Source of the DNA: Patescibacteria group bacterium
GTDB taxonomy: Bacteria; Patescibacteriota; Minisyncoccia; Phycocordibacterales; PALSA-1337
DNA length: 55,990 bases
NCBI GenBank assembly: GCA_024654575.1
Contig: JANLHG010000020.1
Coordinates: 1-55,990, forward strand
Reading direction: 5' to 3'
Shown here in pieces: positions 37,809-45,918 of this stretch. The position numbers and the translations under genes were made by a program. The notes below the pieces were generated by a model, which did not search any database, was not told the origin of the DNA, and saw only the letters and a list, made by a program, of their open reading frames with translations. The first letter of the stretch is position 1. Each line of letters opens with the position of its first letter.

Positions 37809-39701
37809 TTAGTATTTCCAGAGTTTCCCGATAATTCCTTCTGTTTCAGTCTTTAAGGTTTCAATTTTTTGAGAATACTCTGAAATGAATTTTTTCTTCT
37901 CTTGTATTTCTTTAATTATTTTCTGCTGTTCTTCAATTGGCGGTAGTGGTATTTTTTGATCAAGAAATATTTTTTCATCTAAATACCGTCTATTGGTCAC
38001 TCCCGCACTGGACAATGTACAGATTTTCTTAAATTCATCAGAAAAAAGTAAATAATTGAGGTAGTTATTATCTAAACCTACATCCGTTTTAATATCGTAT
38101 GCCCAAAAGTTGCCAGTAATGATAGCCCCTTCAATTTCCTCTGGTACTATTCCAAATGCTCCATTCCTAGCGTCAATTTTAGATAACAAAAGCTGACCTT
38201 CGGAAACTGTGAATTGTTTTTTTGTCCCAATCTTTTCACCCAAAACCTCATCCCTTAAACATATTCCTTTCCCATGCATTTTTATCGTAACTCGTTTATA
38301 TTTTTTTGAATCTTTGATCTCTATTTGCGTTTTGTTTCTAACCAAAACATTTCGTAGTGAAATGCTATTAACATGCGTTCTGGTATTTTGTGAATTCTCG
38401 TATCTCCCGAAAAAGAAATCATAGTTTTTGTTTTTTGCTATGTCCGATTTTTTTATTAACCTTGTTTGAGTATTTCCTGCTTTTTTTCCTTCTGTTCGAG
38501 CAAGTAGGATTTTCTGTATTTCTGGCAAATCATTCTTTGATATAGAGTTTCTTTGTAGTCCTAAATCAAAACCATCAAATAAAACTTCGGCGAATATAAT
38601 CTCATCGCTTTTCTTTGCAATATTTTTATCTATAAATAGAATATTCGTCTTCGCGTCGGTATATGGATTAAAGACACCTTGTGGGAGAGATAACACTGCC
38701 CATAAGTAATTATTGTCAATCAACTTTTTTCTTAATGCTTTAGCTTTTGTGTCAAAAATAATACCCTCTGGCACAATAACTCCCGCTCTACCTGATAGAT
38801 TCAAATGATCTAAAATATAATCAACAAACAAAATTTCTGCTTTGCTCGATTGAATACTAAATCTTTGATGTGGAGTAATTCCACCCTTCGGTGTCATAAA
38901 TGGAGGATTAGCCATAATCACATCGTACATTTCGTCCCATTTTTCCTCGCTTGAAAGAGTGTCGTATTCAAAAATTTTTGGCTCGGCGAAGCCGTGCAGA
39001 TACATATTTACTTTTGATAATTTCACCATATCTGGCGAAATATCATAACCGACTAAGTTATTCATTAACTTTTTCTTTTCATCGGGAGTAAGTGGTCTAT
39101 CTTTTTGCTGTTTTAGGATATGTTTGTATGCTGAAATTAAAAATCCAGCCGTACCGCACGCAGGGTCTAAAATAGTATCGCCTTTCTTTGGGTCTACAAC
39201 TTCAGCAATAAAATCAATAATATGTCTTGGTGTGCGGAATTGTCCTGCATCACCTTGAGAGCCAAGAATAGAGAGCAAATATTCAAAAGCATTTCCTAAA
39301 TCTTCACTGTGGTCATAAGTAAAGCCATTAATTTCTTTCAGAAATAAAGTCAAAGTTTCAGGGCTTCGGTATGGAAGAAAAGCATCTTTGAAAATATCGC
39401 GGAATAATTGCGGTATGTGCGGATTTTGAGACATTTTAGCAACGGCTTCGCCGTAAAGTTCCAAACGCTCGTGTCCTCCGAGCTTCTGGTCAAGTAATTT
39501 TGTCCACGCATATTTTTCAAAACCTTTCGTAAAAAATCTTGCCTTTCCACCAAGCTCAATGGCTTCTTTGTCCATATCGTCCATAAACTTGTAAATCAAA
39601 GCTGTTGTGATTTGCTCAACTTGGGCTTTTGGATCTGGGACTTTACCAACAAGGATATTGCGGGCGGAGTCAATTTTTCGTTTTGTTTCTTGAGTAAGCA
39701 T
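37809..39701 (-). CDS. hsdM: Type I R-M methyltransferase HsdM fused to one C-terminal specificity TRD
   Basis: GQFRTPRHIIDFIAEV, DPACGTAGFLISAY, MANPPFMTPKGG; C-term TRD with LPPIEEQQKIIKEIQ. Confidence 0.9.
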   Translation of the reverse strand: MLTQETKRKIDSARNILVGKVPDPKAQVEQITTALIYKFMDDMDKEAIELGGKARFFTKGFEKYAWTKLLDQKLGGHERLELYGEAVAKMSQNPHIPQLFRDIFKDAFLPYRSPETLTLFLKEINGFTYDHSEDLGNAFEYLLSILGSQGDAGQFRTPRHIIDFIAEVVDPKKGDTILDPACGTAGFLISAYKHILKQQKDRPLTPDEKKKLMNNLVGYDISPDMVKLSKVNMYLHGFAEPKIFEYDTLSSEEKWDEMYDVIMANPPFMTPKGGITPHQRFSIQSSKAEILFVDYILDHLNLSGRAGVIVPEGIIFDTKAKALRKKLIDNNYLWAVLSLPQGVFNPYTDAKTNILFIDKNIAKKSDEIIFAEVLFDGFDLGLQRNSISKNDLPEIQKILLARTEGKKAGNTQTRLIKKSDIAKNKNYDFFFGRYENSQNTRTHVNSISLRNVLVRNKTQIEIKDSKKYKRVTIKMHGKGICLRDEVLGEKIGTKKQFTVSEGQLLLSKIDARNGAFGIVPEEIEGAIITGNFWAYDIKTDVGLDNNYLNYLLFSDEFKKICTLSSAGVTNRRYLDEKIFLDQKIPLPPIEEQQKIIKEIQEKKKFISEYSQKIETLKTETEGIIGKLWKY

Positions 39702-39704
39702 AAT

Positions 39705-42191
39705 TTACATATAAGTATTTACGGACACATAATCTTTGACATATTCCGGTATCACTTCGCGGAAGCCGTTTAGCTCTTTGAAATCTCCCATTGATACTTT
39801 CGGATTTGTGGCAAAGCGACCATATTCTTTTGATTCCACAATCTCACGAATTTCATTATCAGTTATGTATGCTTTCAGGAAATTTTTGATTGGATAGTAA
39901 TATTTGCTATCGGGCTTGTAGATAGATATGAACTTTTCAAATTCTTCTTCCAAAAGCTCGTCTTTGTTTTTGAATTTATCGAGGCGACCAAAAATTTTAT
40001 CTATGACTTCTCGTAGGGAAATGCGACGATCAACCTTTGCTGATTTTCGGAGTTTTTCAAGGTTATAAAATTCCTGCGGTTTATCAAAAATTTCTGTCTT
40101 TACATATTCCTCAACAGCTTGCATATCGCCCTGTTCGTATTTCTCTTTGATAAATGAATCAGCTTTGATTGTGTCCTCAAATTTCTCAAAGAGTTTTCTA
40201 TCAACTTTCATTCCCTCAACGCCTACGGCTTTTTCGTTGAAAGTTTTAAGTGGGTCAGGAGTTCCAATAATTATTTCGTCAATATCAACTCCGCCACCGC
40301 CTGTACCACCAGTACCAAGTTTGGGAATTTTTAGAACCTCGTCATAGTTAAACTTTTCCTCAAAATATTCACAGTTTGCAAAGAAATCAAAAAGTTTAAA
40401 CTTATCTTTTTCAGTATTAGTTTTGTCGCCATCATTTTCAAAGGAAAAAACATATTTTCGCGTACCGCGCCCTTTGATCTGAATAAAATCAGTTGGCGAG
40501 AAAATCGGGCGCATAAGTCCGAGATTTAATATATTTTGGCAATCATAGCCAGTAGTCATCATGCCAACAGTTACGCAAACTCTCGTTTTGCTTGATTTGT
40601 ATCCATCAAGCCATTTTGTGTGTCCATTGAGATTATCGTTTGAAAAATTGATTGTGAATTGCTGGGCATCGCTAATATTTGAAGTAACTTGAACAGCAAA
40701 ATCGGAATTGTATTTATTCGGGTAGTGTTTATCAGCTAACTGATTAAGCATTTGCGTAATCTTTGTCGCATGATTTTGACTAACGCAATAAATAATACTT
40801 TTACCTATTTCTCCGCTCACTGGATCAACAAGGGCGTTCTTGAGAAAAGTTTCGCAAAAAATCGTGTTTGTTTTATCCGAGAAAAATTTCCTTTCAAAAT
40901 CCTTTTGGTAAAAAGTTTGTTCCTCTTTTCCTTCTTCCGTATCAACGAGCAAAGAATATCCCTCATCAGACAAAAGCTGTGTCGTTATTTCTGTTCGAGC
41001 ATCCGCAACGATAGGATTTACCAAAAAGCCCTCTTTCACTCCGTCTAACAAGCTGTAACGAAAAGTAGGCTCGCTGTTTTCGCAACCAAAAGTAGTGTAA
41101 GTATCAAGAAGTTGCCTACGCTCCCAAGCTCGCGGGTCTTTCTCGCCTAGTTTTACAGGGTCAATGCCTTTGAGATAATTTTTCGGTGTAGCAGTAAGCC
41201 CAAGTTTATAACCGACAAAGTATTCAAAAACTGCTCGGCTATTCCCGCCAATTGAGCGATGTGCTTCGTCTGAAATAATAAGGTCAAAATCTGTCGGCGA
41301 GAAAAGTTTTTGGTATTTATCAGAAATGCTTTGAATCGTGGTAACGACAATTTCAGCTTTTCTCCAATCATCACGATTTTCTTTGTAAATAACTGTCGTG
41401 TAATCTTTTGAAAGCCACTTTTTGAAATTTTTCGCTGCTTGATCTTCAAGTTCTATGCGGTCTACTAAAAACAAAACTCTTTTTGCATTTCCAGTTTTAA
41501 GAAATAGTTTTATAACGGCGGCGCAGGTAAGAGTTTTACCTGTTCCAGTCGCCATTTCAAAAAGATAACGATCTTTTCCACCGCTTGCCCAAGTTTGCAG
41601 AGCTTCAATCGCTTTCAATTGATACGGACGCAAAAACTTTAGGTCGTATTCTTTTACAAGTTCTGATTTTTTGTCGTCATTCCATCGTGGGTCTTTTTGG
41701 TAAGTAGGATTTTGTGTTAATGCAATATAATCGGCGGTCAATTTTTCATCCGCAAGTTTTGCTGGGTCAGGTTTGAAAGATTCAAAATGTTTCAGAGATT
41801 CTTGTGCTGGAAAAACTGTAATTATTTGCGGATTACCTCGTTCTAAATCCCAAAAATAATGTATGTTGCCGTTTGAAAGAATTACGAAGCGAACATTCAG
41901 TGATTGAGCATATCTACGAGCTTGCTCTTTTCCGTTCAAAGGGTCTTTATCCTCTGATTTTGCTTCCAAAACTAAATATGGAAAACCTTTTTCATCTAGC
42001 AAAAGAAAATCAACAAAGCCGTCTTTTGTTTTATCAAAATCATTACCAAGTTCATCAACTGCATTTTTTGTTAGCTTTACATTGTTTTCTAAAGTAATGT
42101 TTGCCGATCCTTTTTCGTCGTCAAAAAACCTCCAGCCAGATGTTTGGAGTAAATTATTGATTTTGATTCTGGCTTTGGCTTCTTTTTGCAT
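39705..42191 (-). CDS. hsdR: Type I R-M restriction subunit HsdR
   Basis: Nuclease PYLVLEAKSEDKD; helicase ATGTGKTLT, SDEAHRS, GLTATP, TTGYDCQNI. Confidence 0.93.
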   Translation of the reverse strand: MQKEAKARIKINNLLQTSGWRFFDDEKGSANITLENNVKLTKNAVDELGNDFDKTKDGFVDFLLLDEKGFPYLVLEAKSEDKDPLNGKEQARRYAQSLNVRFVILSNGNIHYFWDLERGNPQIITVFPAQESLKHFESFKPDPAKLADEKLTADYIALTQNPTYQKDPRWNDDKKSELVKEYDLKFLRPYQLKAIEALQTWASGGKDRYLFEMATGTGKTLTCAAVIKLFLKTGNAKRVLFLVDRIELEDQAAKNFKKWLSKDYTTVIYKENRDDWRKAEIVVTTIQSISDKYQKLFSPTDFDLIISDEAHRSIGGNSRAVFEYFVGYKLGLTATPKNYLKGIDPVKLGEKDPRAWERRQLLDTYTTFGCENSEPTFRYSLLDGVKEGFLVNPIVADARTEITTQLLSDEGYSLLVDTEEGKEEQTFYQKDFERKFFSDKTNTIFCETFLKNALVDPVSGEIGKSIIYCVSQNHATKITQMLNQLADKHYPNKYNSDFAVQVTSNISDAQQFTINFSNDNLNGHTKWLDGYKSSKTRVCVTVGMMTTGYDCQNILNLGLMRPIFSPTDFIQIKGRGTRKYVFSFENDGDKTNTEKDKFKLFDFFANCEYFEEKFNYDEVLKIPKLGTGGTGGGGVDIDEIIIGTPDPLKTFNEKAVGVEGMKVDRKLFEKFEDTIKADSFIKEKYEQGDMQAVEEYVKTEIFDKPQEFYNLEKLRKSAKVDRRISLREVIDKIFGRLDKFKNKDELLEEEFEKFISIYKPDSKYYYPIKNFLKAYITDNEIREIVESKEYGRFATNPKVSMGDFKELNGFREVIPEYVKDYVSVNTYM

Positions 42192-42193
42192 AA

Positions 42194-42946
42194 TTATTTT
42201 CTGGTTATCAAATCATACGCCAAGCTAGCCAGCGAGATGTAGTGAATAGCCAAGTTTTTATCAAGATCACGCGCTGGCGTATGTGCCTTTTCATTTCTCA
42301 AAAATTGGATCGACATGTGTAAAAACTTTACACCCTCAAAAAAGTCACTTTCCACATCGTCTACAGGCTGATGCCCGAAAATCTTTTCGTAATTTGAATT
42401 ACTAAAAGCATCTGTTGCCTTTTCTTTTCCTGTTATGTCTTTTAGTTTTTTTCTAACGATTTTGTACGCTTCTTCTACTGCATTAAAATAGTGTCCGCTG
42501 TTCAGCAATTTTTGCACATGATCAAAAACCTCTTTTTGTAGAGTGATACTAATATTTCCGTTTTTGAATGTCGCTTTAGATTTACTTTCTTTTGTTTCAA
42601 TTTTTTTACCAGACAACTTTTCAGCAATTTCCCTGCTAGCGTTTATTCTGTCGGCTGGAAAATCTTCTCGCTTGAGATTATCTATCAAAATTTGACTCTC
42701 AATATATTCAATAAGTTTCAAAATTGTTTTAGCAACTGTCTTGTCGTCTGATTTCAACCACAAACCCTTCAAACGATTTGCCTTTGATCCGCTGGAGTAA
42801 TTATATTTTTGCGTATAAATATCAATGCCGACATCGTCTCTAAAAAATTCGCCCATTGTCCGGTCAGAGAAATTCAAAACATAGCCTCCTCCCATTTGGA
42901 AATTTTTCTCAAGTATTTGTTTTTCTATTGTGTTTAAATTTGCCAT
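42194..42946 (-). CDS. AbiJ-like N-terminal domain + HEPN-like (TIGR02391/Ymh-type) C-terminal domain
   Basis: GGYVLNFSDRTMGEFFRDDVGIDIYTQKYNYSSGSKANRLKGLW; C-term HMSIQFLRNEKAHTPARD with RNxxxH. Confidence 0.75.
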   Translation of the reverse strand: MANLNTIEKQILEKNFQMGGGYVLNFSDRTMGEFFRDDVGIDIYTQKYNYSSGSKANRLKGLWLKSDDKTVAKTILKLIEYIESQILIDNLKREDFPADRINASREIAEKLSGKKIETKESKSKATFKNGNISITLQKEVFDHVQKLLNSGHYFNAVEEAYKIVRKKLKDITGKEKATDAFSNSNYEKIFGHQPVDDVESDFFEGVKFLHMSIQFLRNEKAHTPARDLDKNLAIHYISLASLAYDLITRK

Positions 42947-42948
42947 GA

Positions 42949-43110
42949 TTATTTCAAAAGTTCGCTACTGGAAATTCTCAACGCATTAGAAATTTTTTCC
43001 AAAGTCGAAAGAGTAGGGTTCATACGACCATCAATATCGCCTTGTGTAATACCTTTCTCTGTTCGAATACGCTTTAGATTCTTGCCTAATTTCGTAGATT
43101 CACTTTTCAT
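42949..43110 (-). CDS. 53-aa Xre-like HTH protein with apparent internal deletion
   Basis: MKSESTKLGKNLKRIRTEKGITQGDIDGRMNPTLSTLEKISNALRISSSELLK*; below the 60-aa ORF-track cutoff. Confidence 0.7.
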   Translation of the reverse strand: MKSESTKLGKNLKRIRTEKGITQGDIDGRMNPTLSTLEKISNALRISSSELLK

Positions 43111-43157
43111 ATCCACAGTATAGCACTAACATTTACATTATACACCAATCTATTTTT

Positions 43158-43231
43158 TGGCTGCGGGACTTGGAATCGAACCAAGATTCACGGCTTCAAA
43201 GGCCGCTGTACTACCATTATACGATCCCGCA
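43158..43231 (-). tRNA. tRNA-Gln(TTG), U1-A72, G73, CCA encoded
   Basis: Reverse complement TGCGGGATCGTATAATGGTAGTACAGCGGCCTTTGAAGCCGTGAATCTTGGTTCGATTCCAAGTCCCGCAGCCA. Confidence 0.92.
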
Positions 43232-43457
43232 ATATTATTTCTTTTTCACGCCTACAATCTTTCAACTTTCTCTCATACGTTCTTGCCTCCTTTTCTGAAT
43301 TAAAATCCTCAGTATATACAAGGATGAATGGAACATAATGTTTTGTTGATCGTACCTTTCCATCATTATGTTCCTTGACCCTTTCTCTAATTCTATTAGT
43401 ACTTCCTACATAATACCACTTCTTTGCTAAACTTTTTATTATATATACTTTCCACAT
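43188..43457 (-). CDS. GIY-YIG endonuclease-domain protein; 3' end overlaps tRNA-Gln
   Basis: MWKVYIIKSLAKKWYYVGSTNRIRERVKEHNDGKVRSTKHYVPFILVYTEDFNSEKEARTYERKLK; last codons read through the tRNA 5' half. Confidence 0.85.
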   Translation of the reverse strand: MWKVYIIKSLAKKWYYVGSTNRIRERVKEHNDGKVRSTKHYVPFILVYTEDFNSEKEARTYERKLKDCRREKEIILRDRIMVVQRPLKP

Positions 43458-43461
43458 AAAT

Positions 43462-43507
43462 GCTGTACTACCATTATACCTGCCTGCGCAGGCAGGCGAT
43501 CCCGCAA
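43462..43507 (-). repeat. Partial tRNA-Gln 5' duplicate interrupted by an 18-bp palindrome
   Basis: GCTGTACTACCATTATA|CCTGCCTGCGCAGGCAGG|CGATCCCGCAA versus intact GCTGTACTACCATTATACGATCCCGCAA at 43205-43232. Confidence 0.93.
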
Positions 43508-43602
43508 AATTTTTAAAATACAATTATAAAATACTATAAAAATACTATAATATCAATACCTTAAATTCCATCACGTATGACATATGGTATTATTAAATAA
43601 TT

Positions 43603-44040
43603 ATGAAAAAAACATTGTTTATACTTTTTATTGTTTTACTTATCGCGACTTTTGGTATTGTCTGGTGGCTTTCAAAGAATGAAGTACAAAAACCTATTAT
43701 AACCACAAATGAAAACATTCACCTCACTTCTCCTCGCCCAAACGCAACCATCAAAAGCCCGCTTACTATCACTGGTGAAGCTAGAGGGAATTGGTTTTTT
43801 GAGGCGAGTTTTCCAGTAGTGCTCACAAATTGGGACGGGTTGATTATTGCACAAGGTATCGCACAAGCAAAAGGAGAATGGATGACGACAGATTTTGTCC
43901 CGTTTGAGGCCACATTTACTTTTACGGTAGATAAAAATGTATACAGTAACAAAGGTTCGCTGATATTGCAAAAAGACAATCCATCTGGGTTACCAGAATA
44001 TGATGACGCACTAGAAATTCCGATCGTGTTTTCGGATTAG
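43603..44040 (+). CDS. Gmad2 (Ig-like) domain exported protein
   Basis: N-term TM; IHLTSPRPNATIKSPLTITGEARGNWFFEASFPVVLTNWDGLIIAQG. Confidence 0.8.
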   Translation: MKKTLFILFIVLLIATFGIVWWLSKNEVQKPIITTNENIHLTSPRPNATIKSPLTITGEARGNWFFEASFPVVLTNWDGLIIAQGIAQAKGEWMTTDFVPFEATFTFTVDKNVYSNKGSLILQKDNPSGLPEYDDALEIPIVFSD

Positions 44041-44097
44041 TAAGGTAGAAGAAATAATTCGCTAGTTTAATCAAAATGATATAATTATTGTGTTAAT

Positions 44098-44429
44098 ATG
44101 CAAAAAGATTTTGATAAGTGGAATAGTAAGAAAAAACAAATAGACGTTAAGAATGAAATTCCTTTTTTTAAGGAGAAGAATTTATGCGACCAATTTTGAT
44201 TATTAAAAAATATAATCAATATTCTTTTCTTGCTCTTCCATTGAGTACTTCATCTAAAACAAATAAGTATCGTATTCCAATTGGAGTGGTTGATGACAAA
44301 AATGCTCTCGCTAATTTGTCTCAAATAAAAAATATAGATAGTAAAAGACTTATCAATAAAGTTGGTTATATAGAACATGACAAATTGAAGGTTATAAAAG
44401 AAAAAACTAGCCGAATTAATTTTGGCTAG
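44098..44429 (+). pseudogene. PemK/MazF-like gene disrupted by internal deletion/frameshift (second copy)
   Basis: N-part MQKDFDKWNSKKKQIDVKNEIPFFKEKN..stop; C-part from 44184 MRPILIIKKYNQYSFLALPLST..ALANLSQIKNIDSKRL; central WxxLGxNxGxEQ segment missing relative to 11959-12342. Confidence 0.75.
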
Positions 44430-44440
44430 TTTTTTCACTT

Positions 44441-44470
44441 TCTCCCTCTTACGAGGGCGAGCCCGAAGGC
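44441..44470 (+). repeat. Double hairpin downstream of pemK-like pseudogene (copy 2)
   Basis: CCCTC-TTAC-GAGGG then GCC-CGAA-GGC; compare 12359-12392. Confidence 0.7.
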
Positions 44471-44490
44471 CATCTGTACATAGAAGTATA

Positions 44491-45519
44491 TCAGGTAAGC
44501 TTAATCACCGCAAGTTCTAATGGAAGCTCTTCTATATACGACTTTCCTATAAGGTCGTAAGTATTTAACATTTCTACAAGCACGGCGGAATTGATTTTGG
44601 AATCTTTGGCTTCAGCTAGGTGTTTTAGAAAAACGAAGTCCTCTTCAGAAGTTTCTTTCATTATCTGACCTTCCATTTCTTTGGCGTTTTTTAAGATAAG
44701 AACATTACGAAGTTTTGCTAAAATAAGTTTTAGATAGATTTTCATATCAACATTATTTTCTTTCGCTTGTGTGATAGCTCTTAAACCTTTTGTTTTATCA
44801 CCAGAATTAAGAGCTACCACAAAATCATTAACTATATTTCCTCTCGGTGCACCAGTAACCATTTCAATATCTTCTAAATCAATTTTCTTTTTATTATTTG
44901 AGCTTATGACTTTATCTAAAATACCATGTGCATCTCTAAAAGAACCATCTCCTAAAATAGCAATTAGTTCTGCCCCATTATTTTCTATGACGTAACCTTC
45001 TTTTTTCGCAGTATCAATAATAACTTTTTTAAGAACTTTAATGGAAGGTTTTTTGAAAGAAAATGTCTGACAACGAGAAATAACTGTTTCTGGAATTTTT
45101 TGATTTTCAGTAGTGGCGAGAATAAAAATGACGTGTTTCGGTGGTTCCTCTAATGTTTTTAAAAGGGCATTGAAAGCATCTTTGGAAAGCATGTGAACTT
45201 CATCAAGAATATATACTTTATAAGGTGATTCAAAAGGGAGGGTGCTAACGGATTCTTTTAATTGACGAATATCTTCAATTCCCCTATTTGAAGCGGCGTC
45301 TATTTCATAAAGATCATTGGGCGTACAACCGATTGCACTAGCGAAAATCCTAGCAACGGTGGTTTTACCAGTTCCTCTCGTACCAGAAAAAAGATAAGCG
45401 TGAGAAATATTACCGAGTTTAATGGAACCTTCCAAAACTTTAACGATATGGTCTTGTTCTATAACATTAGAAAATTTCTGTGGGCGATATTTTCTATATA
45501 ATGCGATTGATTCTTTCAT
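44491..45519 (-). CDS. dnaX: DNA polymerase III gamma/tau subunit (short form)
   Basis: YRKYRPQKFSNVIEQDHIVK, SGTRGTGKTTVARIFA, LDEVHMLSKDAFNALLKTLEEPP. Confidence 0.94.
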   Translation of the reverse strand: MKESIALYRKYRPQKFSNVIEQDHIVKVLEGSIKLGNISHAYLFSGTRGTGKTTVARIFASAIGCTPNDLYEIDAASNRGIEDIRQLKESVSTLPFESPYKVYILDEVHMLSKDAFNALLKTLEEPPKHVIFILATTENQKIPETVISRCQTFSFKKPSIKVLKKVIIDTAKKEGYVIENNGAELIAILGDGSFRDAHGILDKVISSNNKKKIDLEDIEMVTGAPRGNIVNDFVVALNSGDKTKGLRAITQAKENNVDMKIYLKLILAKLRNVLILKNAKEMEGQIMKETSEEDFVFLKHLAEAKDSKINSAVLVEMLNTYDLIGKSYIEELPLELAVIKLT

Positions 45520-45533
45520 AATGGCATTATACC

Positions 45534-45562
45534 AAAAAAAGTGCGATGGTAAACCACCGCAC
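45534..45562 (-). terminator. Rho-independent terminator
   Basis: Minus strand GTGCGGTGGTTTACCATCGCAC-TTTTTTT. Confidence 0.85.
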
Positions 45563-45584
45563 TCTGTAACACACGAAGAAAGCT

Positions 45585-45896
45585 TTATATTTTTCTCATT
45601 CTAAACAATCTCAAGAGGCGGTCCATTAATGATGATGTTTGAACGGACACCGACGAGTTGCATAAACCAGAAATAAAATCTTCCCTTTTTCCAAAGTTGT
45701 TTATTCTTGAAAAATCTTCAAAGAACGACTCCGTTATTTCTGTTTTACCAGAATGAGTGATAATGAAAGTACCTTCATCACGAAACACCACATTTTGATG
45801 AGATAAGTTCAGTAGTGACAATGTACGTAATAGAAGACTAATTTCCTCTTTACGTTGCGGGAACCGACTTTGCAGACGATGAATTAGCTGAGACAT
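45585..45896 (-). CDS. Hypothetical protein with own terminator
   Basis: ORF followed by terminator; no recognised domain. Confidence 0.55.
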   Translation of the reverse strand: MSQLIHRLQSRFPQRKEEISLLLRTLSLLNLSHQNVVFRDEGTFIITHSGKTEITESFFEDFSRINNFGKREDFISGLCNSSVSVQTSSLMDRLLRLFRMRKI

Positions 45897-45918
45897 GATA
45901 ATTCCTTTCTATTTTTTA

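Noticed and set aside
40147-41449. Several 60-100 aa ORFs antisense or in other frames within hsdR
   Set aside because: hsdR motifs cover the region; no independent start or motif support.
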